64,000 nucleotides of DNA from the NCBI RefSeq assembly GCF_030813505.1, contig NZ_JAUSUE010000006.1. One strand, 5' to 3'. Within the stretch, counting starts at the first letter, position 1, and every line of letters starts with the position of its first letter. Shown here piece by piece: positions 27,541 through 34,461 of the stretch. The stretch comes from Pectinatus haikarae (GTDB lineage: Bacteria; Bacillota; Negativicutes; Selenomonadales; Selenomonadaceae). The notes under the pieces were generated by a model that ran no database searches, was not told the DNA's origin, and worked only from the letters and a program-made list of their open reading frames with translations. The position numbers and the translations under genes are program-made.

Positions 27541-28036
27541 AAAACTGAAGGCACCTCTTGAGGCAATGCTGTTTATATCTGCTGAGCCGCTATCCTGCAA
27601 GCAGATAGAGGCTATACTGCAGATTGACAGGGAAAATGCGGAGGCATTAATCAATGAACTTCAGGAAGACATGAATAGAAATAAAAGCGGCCTGATGATA
27701 AAAAAAATAGCGGATGCATATCAGATGTGTACAAAACCGGAAATGGCCGTTTATCTGAATAAATTAACAGAAGTAACAGATAAAAAATTGTCTGCACCCG
27801 CATTGGAAACACTGTCTATAATTGCTTTTAAACAACCAATAACAAAGCAGGAAATTGAAAATATCCGTGGCGTACGGGTGGACAGTATAATAAATAAACT
27901 TTTAGAACGTGAATTAGTGCAGGAAGTAGGCCGTAAGAAAGTAGTTGGCCGTCCTATTATGTATGGGACGACAAATACTTTTTTAAAATGTTTCGGGTTG
28001 ACAAATCTTGGACAGCTGCCGGCACTTTCTTTTTAA
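27518..28036 (+). CDS. scpB: segregation and condensation protein B
   Basis: A 172-residue protein with two winged-helix domains (LEAMLFISAEPLSCKQIEAIL; LSIIAFKQPITKQEIENIRGVRVDS). It dimerises and binds ScpA in the SMC complex. Three in-frame ATGs (27518, 27521, 27530) lie within 13 nt of GAGG, so the exact start is open. It is the last gene of the co-directional array that begins at asp23. Confidence 0.95.
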   Translation: MMKKMFYEKLKAPLEAMLFISAEPLSCKQIEAILQIDRENAEALINELQEDMNRNKSGLMIKKIADAYQMCTKPEMAVYLNKLTEVTDKKLSAPALETLSIIAFKQPITKQEIENIRGVRVDSIINKLLERELVQEVGRKKVVGRPIMYGTTNTFLKCFGLTNLGQLPALSF

Positions 28037-28133
28037 TTAATGAAAAACTCGGTTATATTAATGAAAAATTATTTTTTTAGCAAATGAGAGAATAATATAT
28101 ATGCTTTTGAGAAATATGATGAGTAAAATTTAA

Positions 28134-28162
28134 TTGACAATTATTATGTACCTGTATATAAT
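28134..28162 (+). promoter_or_regulatory. consensus promoter of the LarA-like gene (leader A)
   Basis: TTGACA (28134-28139), a 17-nt spacer, and TATAAT (28157-28162), both perfect. The start is expected near 28169. The leader to ATG 28407 is about 240 nt and shares its first 100 nt or so with leader B at 29689. The remainder (28260-28390) shows no gene. Confidence 0.85.
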
Positions 28163-28176
28163 GACCATATACAAGC

Positions 28177-28213
28177 AATGGTGCTTATCTCATCAGATAA
28201 GGGCCATTTTTTT
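28177..28213 (+). promoter_or_regulatory. promoter-proximal terminator-like hairpin (leader A)
   Basis: AATGGTGCTTATCT (28177-28190), loop CATC, AGATAAGGGCCATT (28195-28208), then a T run to 28213. It begins only about 8 nt after the expected start site. The left arm is identical to that of leader B. Confidence 0.8.
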
Positions 28214-28225
28214 CATCCCCATATA

Positions 28226-28244
28226 AATGAAAATATTATTCATT
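28226..28244. promoter_or_regulatory. operator-like inverted repeat AATGA...TCATT (leader A)
   Basis: AATGA (28226-28230) and TCATT (28240-28244) sit in a conserved ATATAAATGA block that recurs at 29781-29790. It is a candidate regulator site or RNA stem, supported by its conservation in position relative to the hairpin. Confidence 0.45.
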
Positions 28245-28406
28245 GTAAAACGTAAATTATATTAATCTCAATGATATATGAGCTTAACCTGCAAAAGGCA
28301 TCCTGATTTTGGGGTGAAAAAGGAGCAAATTAACTGTATAAGATAAGAGTCTGCAGTAATTACTGCTGAGTATTTTTATCATTTTATAAATTTTCAGGAG
28401 GATGTT

Positions 28407-29642
28407 ATGGCTGTTTTACTTGAAAGTGATAAAGAATATGATTTGCCTAAAATGTATAAGATAAGACAGGTCTTTCCGAATGAAGAATTGAAAAATATTA
28501 CAGAAGAAATTAGCTGCAAAATGAATTCACCGGAAATATATTCTAAAATACGTCCTGATATGCACGTTGCTGTGTGTGTTGGCAGCAGGGGAATAAAAAA
28601 CCTGTTTACGATAGTTTCTGCGGTGGTAAATGGTTTGCTCGAAAGGAAGGCAAAACCGTTTATTTTATCAGCTATGGGAAGTCATGGCGATGGCACCGAA
28701 GAAGGACAAAAAGAGATTTTAGCGGGATATGGTATCACAGAAGACCGTCTGCATGTGCCTATAGTAACGCAAATTGGTGTACAAAAAATTGCTGCGCTTT
28801 CAAATGGAACACCATTATTTTTCGATGAAGCAGCTATAAGGGCAGATTTAATAGTTCCCATTAATAGGATAAAGATACACACTGATTTTGTTGGTGACAT
28901 ACAAAGCGGACTCTGCAAGATGCTTGTGATAGGTTTGGGAAATCAAAAGGGATGCTCAACTGTCCATGAGGAAGATCCAACAAATTTTTCTAAGATAATC
29001 GAAGAAGGGGCCGGAGTGATAATTGAAAAAATGAAAGTCGGATTCGGTGTCGCTATAGTTGAAAACGCATACGATAAAACGGCTTGTGTTGATGTTATTG
29101 CCGGTGAAAAAATAATTTCCGGTGAAAAGGAGCTTTTGAAAAAAGCAAAAAAATATATGCCTTTTATTAGGCTGCCATCAATAGATATATTGGTAATGCA
29201 GGAAATAGGTAAAAATATTTCAGGGGCAGGCTACGATCCCAACATAGTAGGCCGTAGTTCTGTGCTGAAAGAGTTTACAATACCTTTTCCCAAAATAGAA
29301 AAAATGATATTATTGGATATAACTGAATCATCTCATGGCAATGGCATAGGTATAGGCTTATTCGATGTAATTACGAAAAATGTATTTGCTAAGCTGGATT
29401 TTAGGGCAATGTATACGAATGCGGTTGCATGCAAATGCATTGAAGATGTTAAAATTCCACTGATGGCAGATGACGAAGAGGAGGCTGTCCGGATAGCGGT
29501 GAAAACTACCCGGAATTTGAATAAAAAAAAGTTGAAAGTGGTGCGGATAAAAAACACTTTGGAATTGGAATATATAGAGGTATCAGAGGCATTGCTGCCT
29601 GAAATCGAGAATAATGAATATCTAAATCTAATCGGAACGTAA
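28407..29642 (+). CDS. LarA-family (nickel-dependent racemase-like, DUF2088) protein
   Basis: A 411-residue protein of the lactate racemase LarA superfamily. LarA uses a nickel-pincer nucleotide to racemise alpha-hydroxy acids. Visible are SRGIKNLFTIVSAVV, AMGSHGDGTEEGQ (the His-bearing GSHG loop), INRIKIHTDFVGD and QSGLCKML, where the His and Lys resemble the cofactor-holding positions of LarA, although the His-to-Lys spacing is 13 here and 10 in LarA as I recall it. Characterised homologues act on lactate, malate, gluconate and other 2-hydroxy acids; the substrate here is unknown. No larB, larC or larE cofactor genes are in the window. RBS CAGGAGG. Its leader is nearly duplicated upstream of the ABC operon that follows. 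Confidence 0.8.
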   Translation: MAVLLESDKEYDLPKMYKIRQVFPNEELKNITEEISCKMNSPEIYSKIRPDMHVAVCVGSRGIKNLFTIVSAVVNGLLERKAKPFILSAMGSHGDGTEEGQKEILAGYGITEDRLHVPIVTQIGVQKIAALSNGTPLFFDEAAIRADLIVPINRIKIHTDFVGDIQSGLCKMLVIGLGNQKGCSTVHEEDPTNFSKIIEEGAGVIIEKMKVGFGVAIVENAYDKTACVDVIAGEKIISGEKELLKKAKKYMPFIRLPSIDILVMQEIGKNISGAGYDPNIVGRSSVLKEFTIPFPKIEKMILLDITESSHGNGIGIGLFDVITKNVFAKLDFRAMYTNAVACKCIEDVKIPLMADDEEEAVRIAVKTTRNLNKKKLKVVRIKNTLELEYIEVSEALLPEIENNEYLNLIGT

Positions 29643-29688
29643 TATTATAAAAATTTTATAATGAAACAAATAATGGAAACAATATATA

Positions 29689-29717
29689 TTGACAAATGTG
29701 TCGTTTCGTATTATGAT
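29689..29717 (+). promoter_or_regulatory. consensus promoter of the ABC importer operon (leader B)
   Basis: TTGACA (29689-29694), a 17-nt spacer, and TATGAT (29712-29717). Same spacing and distance to the downstream hairpin as the promoter at 28134. It lies 47 nt after the LarA-like stop. Confidence 0.85.
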
Positions 29718-29732
29718 AAAAAATATAAAAGC

Positions 29733-29767
29733 AATGGTGCTTATCTTATTTAGATAGGCACCATTTT
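29733..29767 (+). promoter_or_regulatory. promoter-proximal terminator-like hairpin (leader B)
   Basis: AATGGTGCTTATCT (29733-29746), loop TATT(T), AGATAGGCACCATT (29752-29765), then a T run to 29767. The right arm differs from leader A at several positions yet still pairs, which suggests the fold is maintained. Confidence 0.85.
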
Positions 29768-29785
29768 TATTTATATTAATATATA

Positions 29786-29800
29786 AATGAAATAATCATT
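29786..29800. promoter_or_regulatory. operator-like inverted repeat AATGA...TCATT (leader B)
   Basis: AATGA (29786-29790) and TCATT (29796-29800), preceded by the same ATATA as in leader A and followed by a shared TATATTAATC block at about 29819-29826. Confidence 0.45.
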
Positions 29801-29893
29801 AATATTAACAAATGATTTATATTAATCACTGGGCGAATATCATAAACGATGTTCAAAAACGATAAGATATTAATGTAATTATGGGAGGAAAAA

Positions 29894-30685
29894 ATGAATT
29901 CATTATCAGATGCATTTATACCTAAGGGAAAAATTAGATCTCTATATATTTTTATCATCGCAGCAATAGCTTTTGTTGTGATTTTAGGAATATGGTCTGC
30001 GTTTACATTGATAGGAAAAATGGATCCGTTTTTTTTACCGCCGCCAACGGATGTAGTTAAAACAGCAGTAAGCTTATTTTCACAGGGCGATTTCATAAAG
30101 GATATCGGGATAACAGTATTTCGTGTAATGGCAGGTTTTGTGATAGCAGCTGTAGTGGCATTGCCGTTTGGCCTCACAATAGGAACATATGCGCCTGTTT
30201 CAGCTTTATTGGAATATGTAGTTTCTTTCATTAGATATCTGCCGGCATCTGCGTTTATTCCATTGTTTATTTTATGGATAGGAATAGACGAACCGGAGAA
30301 AATAGCTGTTATTATTTTGGGCAGTTTGCCGCAGCTGATTTTGATGATTGCTACTAATGTCCGCAATGTGCCGATGTCGATGATTGAGGTTTCCTATACA
30401 TTGGGTACTTCCAAGGCAAGTGTATTATGGAAGGTGATTCTGCCGAAGGCTCTGCCTGATATCATGGACACCTTCCGTACTGTTCTGGGATGGGCGTGGA
30501 CATACGTAATTGTGGCAGAATTAGTAGGAGCTTCATCGGGAATAGGCTTTATGATAATACAATCACAAAGAATGATGAATACATCCAATATATTTGTAGG
30601 GATTTTGACAATAGGTTTCATCGGCATGATAATCGATGTTGCGTTTAAGATTTGCCATAAAAAATTCTTTTTTTGGAATAATTAG
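29894..30685 (+). CDS. ABC transporter permease, NitT/TauT (SsuC-like) type
   Basis: A 263-residue membrane protein with about six helices and the EAA loop (VSYTLGTSKASVLWKVILPKALPDI) that docks the ATPase. The family imports nitrate, taurine, sulfonates or vitamin precursors. GGGAGG precedes ATG 29894. It is first in a four-gene operon (permease, ATPase, small protein, binding protein). Confidence 0.9.
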   Translation: MNSLSDAFIPKGKIRSLYIFIIAAIAFVVILGIWSAFTLIGKMDPFFLPPPTDVVKTAVSLFSQGDFIKDIGITVFRVMAGFVIAAVVALPFGLTIGTYAPVSALLEYVVSFIRYLPASAFIPLFILWIGIDEPEKIAVIILGSLPQLILMIATNVRNVPMSMIEVSYTLGTSKASVLWKVILPKALPDIMDTFRTVLGWAWTYVIVAELVGASSGIGFMIIQSQRMMNTSNIFVGILTIGFIGMIIDVAFKICHKKFFFWNN

Positions 30686-30708
30686 GTGACAATGGGAAGG
30701 GAATATAT

Positions 30709-31515
30709 ATGCGGATAAAAGATATAGAGAATACCAACACAGGCCTTACCGTTGAAAATGTGACTAAAATATATAAAACAAAAAAAGGTGATATTCTGGC
30801 ACTGGATAATGTGAGTTTGCATGTGCAATCCAATGAGTTTTTAGCTCTGCTGGGTACATCGGGATGCGGGAAATCTACACTATTGCGAATTATATGCGGG
30901 CTGGAAAAGACAACGGAGGGAAGTATAATAAATCAGAGAAAGGTAATAGCGGGACCTGGAGCGGACAGAGGAATGGTTTTTCAAGCCTATAATCTTTTTC
31001 CCTGGATGACTATTTCAGAAAATATACAATTTGGTCTGAAACAAAAGAATGCCTCTCGCAAGCAGGCGAGAGAGATAGCTGAACATTATGCTGAGCTAGT
31101 TGGTTTGAAAGGATTTGAAAATCAATACCCGAACTCTCTGTCAGGAGGTATGCGACAAAGAGTAGCGATAGCCAGAGCATTGGCTAATGATCCGAGCGTA
31201 TTGCTTTTGGATGAACCCTTTGGAGCGCTTGATATGCAGACAAGGGGCGTTATGCAGGAACTTTTGCTTGATATCTGGCAAAAATCACCAAAGACAATAA
31301 TAATGGTAACCCATGATATTGATGAAGCCATTTTTTTGGCAGACAGAGTTGCAATAATGTCTGCACGGCCGGGAAGAATTAAAGAAATACTGGATATAAA
31401 GGAAGGCATATCAAGGCCGCGTAATTATCATATCAAGACATCACAAGAATTTATTGCTTACAAAGAAAGGGCTACTGATATTATCAGGGAAGAAAGTATG
31501 AAACTGTTGAAATAA
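30709..31515 (+). CDS. ABC transporter ATP-binding protein, NitT/TauT (SsuB-like) type
   Basis: A 268-residue ATPase. Walker A GTSGCGKST, Q-loop VFQAYNLFPWMT, signature NSLSGGMRQRVAIARAL, Walker B VLLLDEPFGALD and switch histidine MVTHDIDEAIFL are all intact. The LFPWMT segment after the Q-loop is typical of nitrate/sulfonate/taurine importers. AAGGGAA upstream of ATG. Confidence 0.93.
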   Translation: MRIKDIENTNTGLTVENVTKIYKTKKGDILALDNVSLHVQSNEFLALLGTSGCGKSTLLRIICGLEKTTEGSIINQRKVIAGPGADRGMVFQAYNLFPWMTISENIQFGLKQKNASRKQAREIAEHYAELVGLKGFENQYPNSLSGGMRQRVAIARALANDPSVLLLDEPFGALDMQTRGVMQELLLDIWQKSPKTIIMVTHDIDEAIFLADRVAIMSARPGRIKEILDIKEGISRPRNYHIKTSQEFIAYKERATDIIREESMKLLK

Positions 31516-31531
31516 TATTAGGAGGATGCTT

Positions 31532-31762
31532 ATGTATCTGATAAGAAAGTATATAACTGAGGAAAATCAAGAAGTTCGATTGGTCATAGGATATACTTAT
31601 GATTTAGAAAGTGCGGTGGATATAGTGAAATTGAATTATGGCGCTCCTAGTGCAGTGGAATCAATAACGGGAGGTGAGGTACTCTACTATAATAAGGAGC
31701 ATAAAAAGATAGCTTTTTGGATACGGGAAATTGGTTTGCTGCAAAAGGAAGACAAATTTTAA
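31532..31762 (+). CDS. 76-residue protein of unknown function within the ABC importer operon
   Basis: A small soluble protein (starts MYLIRKYITEENQEVRLVIG) with no signal peptide or membrane segment and no cysteine or obvious motif. It alternates short strand-like segments (EVRLVIGYTYD, GGEVLYYNKEHKKIAFWI) with a helix-like EVESAVDIVKL-type stretch. I do not recognise the family. GGAGG (31521-31525) supports ATG 31532; ATG 31526 would be too close. It lies 16 nt after the ATPase gene and 65 nt before the binding protein, so a role in regulating transport or handling the imported compound is a reasonable guess, not more. Confidence 0.75.
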   Translation: MYLIRKYITEENQEVRLVIGYTYDLESAVDIVKLNYGAPSAVESITGGEVLYYNKEHKKIAFWIREIGLLQKEDKF

Positions 31763-31827
31763 AATAGTGAGCAGATATAATTGATAGACTTTATGAAAAT
31801 AATTATTATGCGGTTGGAGGTTTTAAT

Positions 31828-32850
31828 ATGAATTCCAAATGGAAAAAAGTATTCGCAATGGGGCTGATTTCGACCGTGCTGCTGGCGGCAACGGGGTGCG
31901 GGGGAAACACAGATACTCAGTCTTCGGGGTCAGGTGAAACGGCTAAAAATGATAAGGTTATCATTGGGCAATCATCTTGGATTGGATTTGCACCACTTTA
32001 TATAGCGGAAGAAAAAGGTTTTTTTAAGAAACATGGAGCCGACGTGGAAATACAATCTATTGAAAGCAAAACAGACAGCAAAACAGCATTAGCTGCTGAT
32101 AGAATACAAGGCATTTCTACCGATATGTCCACTCAGGTTATGAATGCGGCAGCAGGCATCGATTTGACTCAAATACTGGCATTGGATACTTCTGCGGGAG
32201 GCGACGGTATAGTAGCTAAAAAAGAATATAAGATTATAGAGGACTTGAAGGGAAAGAAAATTGCACTTGATACTACGGGCGGAGCCGATTATTTTTGGTT
32301 TCAATACTTGCTCCAGCAAAAAGGAATGACATTAAAAGATTTTGATGTGCAGAATATGTCCGCAGGAGATGCAGGGGCAGCTTTTGTTGCGGGGAAAGTA
32401 GATGCTGCGATCACATGGCAGCCATGGCTTTCAAAGGCTGAAAAAACAGATTTTGGGCATACGTTAATGGACAGTAATGCTACTCCAGGTGTGATTGTAG
32501 ATACTTTCGCAATGAAAAAATCTTATATAAAAGAACATCCTCAGGCGGCAAAAGCTATCGTAGCAGGCTGGTATGAAGCGCTTGAATATATGAAAACGAA
32601 CAATGACGATGCAATTGCTATCATAGCAAAAAGAGTAGGAGAAAAACCGGAAAATGTAAAGGATGAGCTTAAAGATGTAAAGTTCTATGATCAAGCGGGT
32701 AATAAAGAATATTTCGGAACTGCTGATCAAAAAGGTGAGTTTTATAAAATTACAGCTATAGCCGCTAAACTATGGAAAGATCTGGGACTGGTTGATAAGG
32801 ATGTAAATGCAGATTCTATTATAGACGGATCTTTTCTTGATCCGCAATAA
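31828..32850 (+). CDS. ABC transporter substrate-binding lipoprotein, NitT/TauT (SsuA/ThiY-like) type
   Basis: A 340-residue lipoprotein. Residues 1-24 are a signal peptide ending in the lipobox LAATGC. A Ser/Gly/Thr-rich linker follows, then a type II periplasmic-binding fold starting IGQSSWIGFAPLYIAEEKGFF, with the family's FVAGKVDAAITWQPWLS segment. It delivers the ligand to the permease/ATPase encoded upstream. The ligand (sulfonate, taurine, nitrate, pyrimidine precursor or a hydroxy acid) cannot be read from the sequence. GGAGG precedes ATG. A terminator follows at 32895. Confidence 0.92.
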   Translation: MNSKWKKVFAMGLISTVLLAATGCGGNTDTQSSGSGETAKNDKVIIGQSSWIGFAPLYIAEEKGFFKKHGADVEIQSIESKTDSKTALAADRIQGISTDMSTQVMNAAAGIDLTQILALDTSAGGDGIVAKKEYKIIEDLKGKKIALDTTGGADYFWFQYLLQQKGMTLKDFDVQNMSAGDAGAAFVAGKVDAAITWQPWLSKAEKTDFGHTLMDSNATPGVIVDTFAMKKSYIKEHPQAAKAIVAGWYEALEYMKTNNDDAIAIIAKRVGEKPENVKDELKDVKFYDQAGNKEYFGTADQKGEFYKITAIAAKLWKDLGLVDKDVNADSIIDGSFLDPQ

Positions 32851-32894
32851 ATATTAATAATTGGCAGATCAATATTGACTGTCAGACGTTGAAA

Positions 32895-32943
32895 AGCTCT
32901 CGGCCGTTTATATTATCTTACGGCTGAGGGCTGTATTTATTTA
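32895..32943 (+). terminator. intrinsic terminator of the ABC importer operon
   Basis: AGCTCTCGGCCGT (32895-32907) pairs with ACGGCTGAGGGCT (32920-32932, two G-U pairs) around a 12-nt loop, then GTATTTATTT. Confidence 0.85.
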
Positions 32944-33160
32944 TAGAATAATCATAGGGTTTGTAATTTGAGAAGGGAAATATGTGTTTTATGGAGAAAT
33001 ATATAATAAAGGTATATATTTTCATCAATATTTTCAGACCGGATGTAAAATCATGATACTGGATACAGGAAAATAAAAAAATATATAAAAATTTGAAATC
33101 ATATTTATAAAACATGGTATTTTATGTTACAATAAATATGATTCTATTTTTGGGGGAATT
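32944..33160. other. AT-rich gap before dhaL
   Basis: Nothing firm is seen. A weak promoter-like TTATAA-17-TACAAT lies shortly before the dhaL start, and a 24-codon frame at 32982-33056 is judged chance. Confidence 0.4.
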
Positions 33161-33781
33161 ATGTTGACAAGATTAAAAGATGCTCTTGATCATATTGCCG
33201 CGGCGATTATTAAGCAGCGGGATTTATTGGATCGATTGGATTCCATTGGTGACAGTGATCATGGAACCAATATGGCTCGCGGGTTTACCGCAGCAGTGGA
33301 GGCATTGGATGCTTTAGAAGATTTAAGCACAAAGACGGTCTTTACTGTTGTTGGAACAGCGTTTTCGGAAAATATCGGCGGAGCTTCCGGTCCTTTGTAT
33401 GCGACAGGTTTTTTACGTGTTGCTGCACTTTGCGACGATAATACGGCTTTCAATGTAAAAAATGTGGAAAAACTTTTGGGAGCGGCTATTGACGGAATAA
33501 AAAAACGGGGACATTCCGATGCGGGAGAGAAGACACTGCTTGATGTTCTGATTCCTGTTTATGAATGTTTTACACCGGAAAAAGCAGGAGATAAGACTTT
33601 GTATAAATGTATAGAAGCTGCAGTAAAGGCAGCTAAAGATGGATTGGATTATACGAAAACTATTCCTGCTACAAAGGGACGTGCTTCTTATATTGGCGAA
33701 CGAAGTGTAGGACATGAGGATCCGGGTGCTATGTCTTCATTGATTATGGTTCGCGAATTATTCAATTTTTTGAAATATTAA
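33161..33781 (+). CDS. dhaL: DhaL-domain protein (dihydroxyacetone kinase ADP-binding subunit type)
   Basis: A 206-residue all-helical DhaL barrel. The Mg-ADP binding loop GDSDHGTNMARG is at about residues 27-38 (usual GDGDHG), with GGASGPLYATG, GHSDAGEKTLLD and GRASYIGERSVGHEDPGA following. In PTS-type dihydroxyacetone kinases DhaL carries the nucleotide and partners DhaK and DhaM. Neither is beside it here, so it may serve a distant DhaK or a related kinase. GGGGGAA precedes ATG. It is monocistronic, with a 21-bp hairpin after the stop. Confidence 0.85.
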   Translation: MLTRLKDALDHIAAAIIKQRDLLDRLDSIGDSDHGTNMARGFTAAVEALDALEDLSTKTVFTVVGTAFSENIGGASGPLYATGFLRVAALCDDNTAFNVKNVEKLLGAAIDGIKKRGHSDAGEKTLLDVLIPVYECFTPEKAGDKTLYKCIEAAVKAAKDGLDYTKTIPATKGRASYIGERSVGHEDPGAMSSLIMVRELFNFLKY

Positions 33782-33832
33782 TAATGCCTGCTATATCTAT
33801 ATTTATAAATAGATATAGCAGGCATTATTTCT
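33780..33832. terminator. terminator hairpin after dhaL
   Basis: A 21-bp perfect stem (33780-33800 with 33809-33829) around an 8-nt loop, followed by TTCTG. Its inner part is AT-rich; the GC-rich part is GCCTGC/GCAGGC. Confidence 0.8.
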
Positions 33833-33860
33833 GAAAATTTTAAATTAATGAATTATTTTC

Positions 33861-33889
33861 TTGCTTTTGCAGAAATAATTTGTTATACT
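33861..33889 (+). promoter_or_regulatory. promoter of the putative RNA gene
   Basis: TTGCTT (33861-33866), a 17-nt spacer, and TATACT (33884-33889). Predicted start is near 33896. No protein-coding frame follows for over 550 nt on this strand. Confidence 0.6.
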
Positions 33890-33895
33890 AAATAT

Positions 33896-34390
33896 AGGAA
33901 AAGACGAACCTAATATAGTTTCATATAGGTATTGTTTTTTCTGGGATGTGGAACTTTGTAAAATGTTGATCAATGTAACAGAGCCTATGGTTGAGAGCTT
34001 TTTGAAGGGGAGTGGAAGGTTATAAAAAATTCCTTTATCTTTCTATTTGGCAACAATTTTTACTGAAGTGTACAAGGACTGAAGATACTATTGCTTTATA
34101 GGTAAATGTGGGCACTACATCGTAAAAATTGCCATATGGTACAGTTTGTGTTGATAATAATGCGCATTAAGTTCGGATGATGGGAGTATAATTGAACATT
34201 TATTTTGCAGAATTTCAATTATATGAAATGATAGCGATAACGCGTCATTTGCAGGTAGCCTGGCTATGTTTTATAAAGTGTATATTCTCAATCGCGAGAG
34301 AGTATATGCAGACAAAAGAATAAAGAGGTATTTAATATTGAGTTATTGCTGAAGGCAGCTTGTATGTACGTGTACAAGCTGCTTTTATTT
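33896..34390 (+). ncRNA. candidate structured non-coding RNA, class not assigned
   Basis: About 490 nt without a convincing reading frame on either strand, bounded by a promoter at 33861 and a strong terminator at 34355-34390. Internal pairings are visible: GGCAACAATTTTTAC near 34050 with GTAAAAATTGCC near 34122-34133, an AGTG/CACT stem within it, and TATATTCTC / GAGAGTATA near 34280-34310. I looked for RNase P, tmRNA, SRP and 6S signatures and found no clear match. Two shorter RNAs, or a decayed gene, are alternatives. Confidence 0.4.
34355..34390 (+). terminator. terminator closing the putative RNA gene
   Basis: GCAGCTTGTA (34355-34364) pairs with TACAAGCTGC (34373-34382) around an 8-nt loop, followed by TTTTATTTT. 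No plus-strand protein gene precedes it for 570 nt. Confidence 0.85.
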
Positions 34391-34405
34391 TAATCTGCGA
34401 TGAAT

Positions 34406-34446
34406 AAAAAGGATGCCTGACAAAAATTTTGTCAGGCATCCTTTTT
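34406..34446. terminator. bidirectional terminator after the speD-like gene
   Basis: A 20-bp near-perfect palindrome with core GGATGCCTGAC / GTCAGGCATCC, flanked by A5 and T5. It serves the minus-strand dnaG-rpoD-speD-like operon. Confidence 0.9.
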
Positions 34447-34461
34447 ATGAAAACAATAAAG

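Noticed and set aside
32982..33056. 24-residue frame upstream of dhaL
   Set aside because: Has a weak RBS-like GAAGGGA, but AT-rich random composition and no recognisable features; insufficient support.
33896..34390. RNase P RNA, tmRNA or SRP RNA at this locus
   Set aside because: The GAGGAAAGTCC core of RNase P, the tmRNA 3' GGTTCGA...CCA end and tag frame, and the SRP GGAA-type apical motif were not found; kept only as an unassigned RNA candidate.
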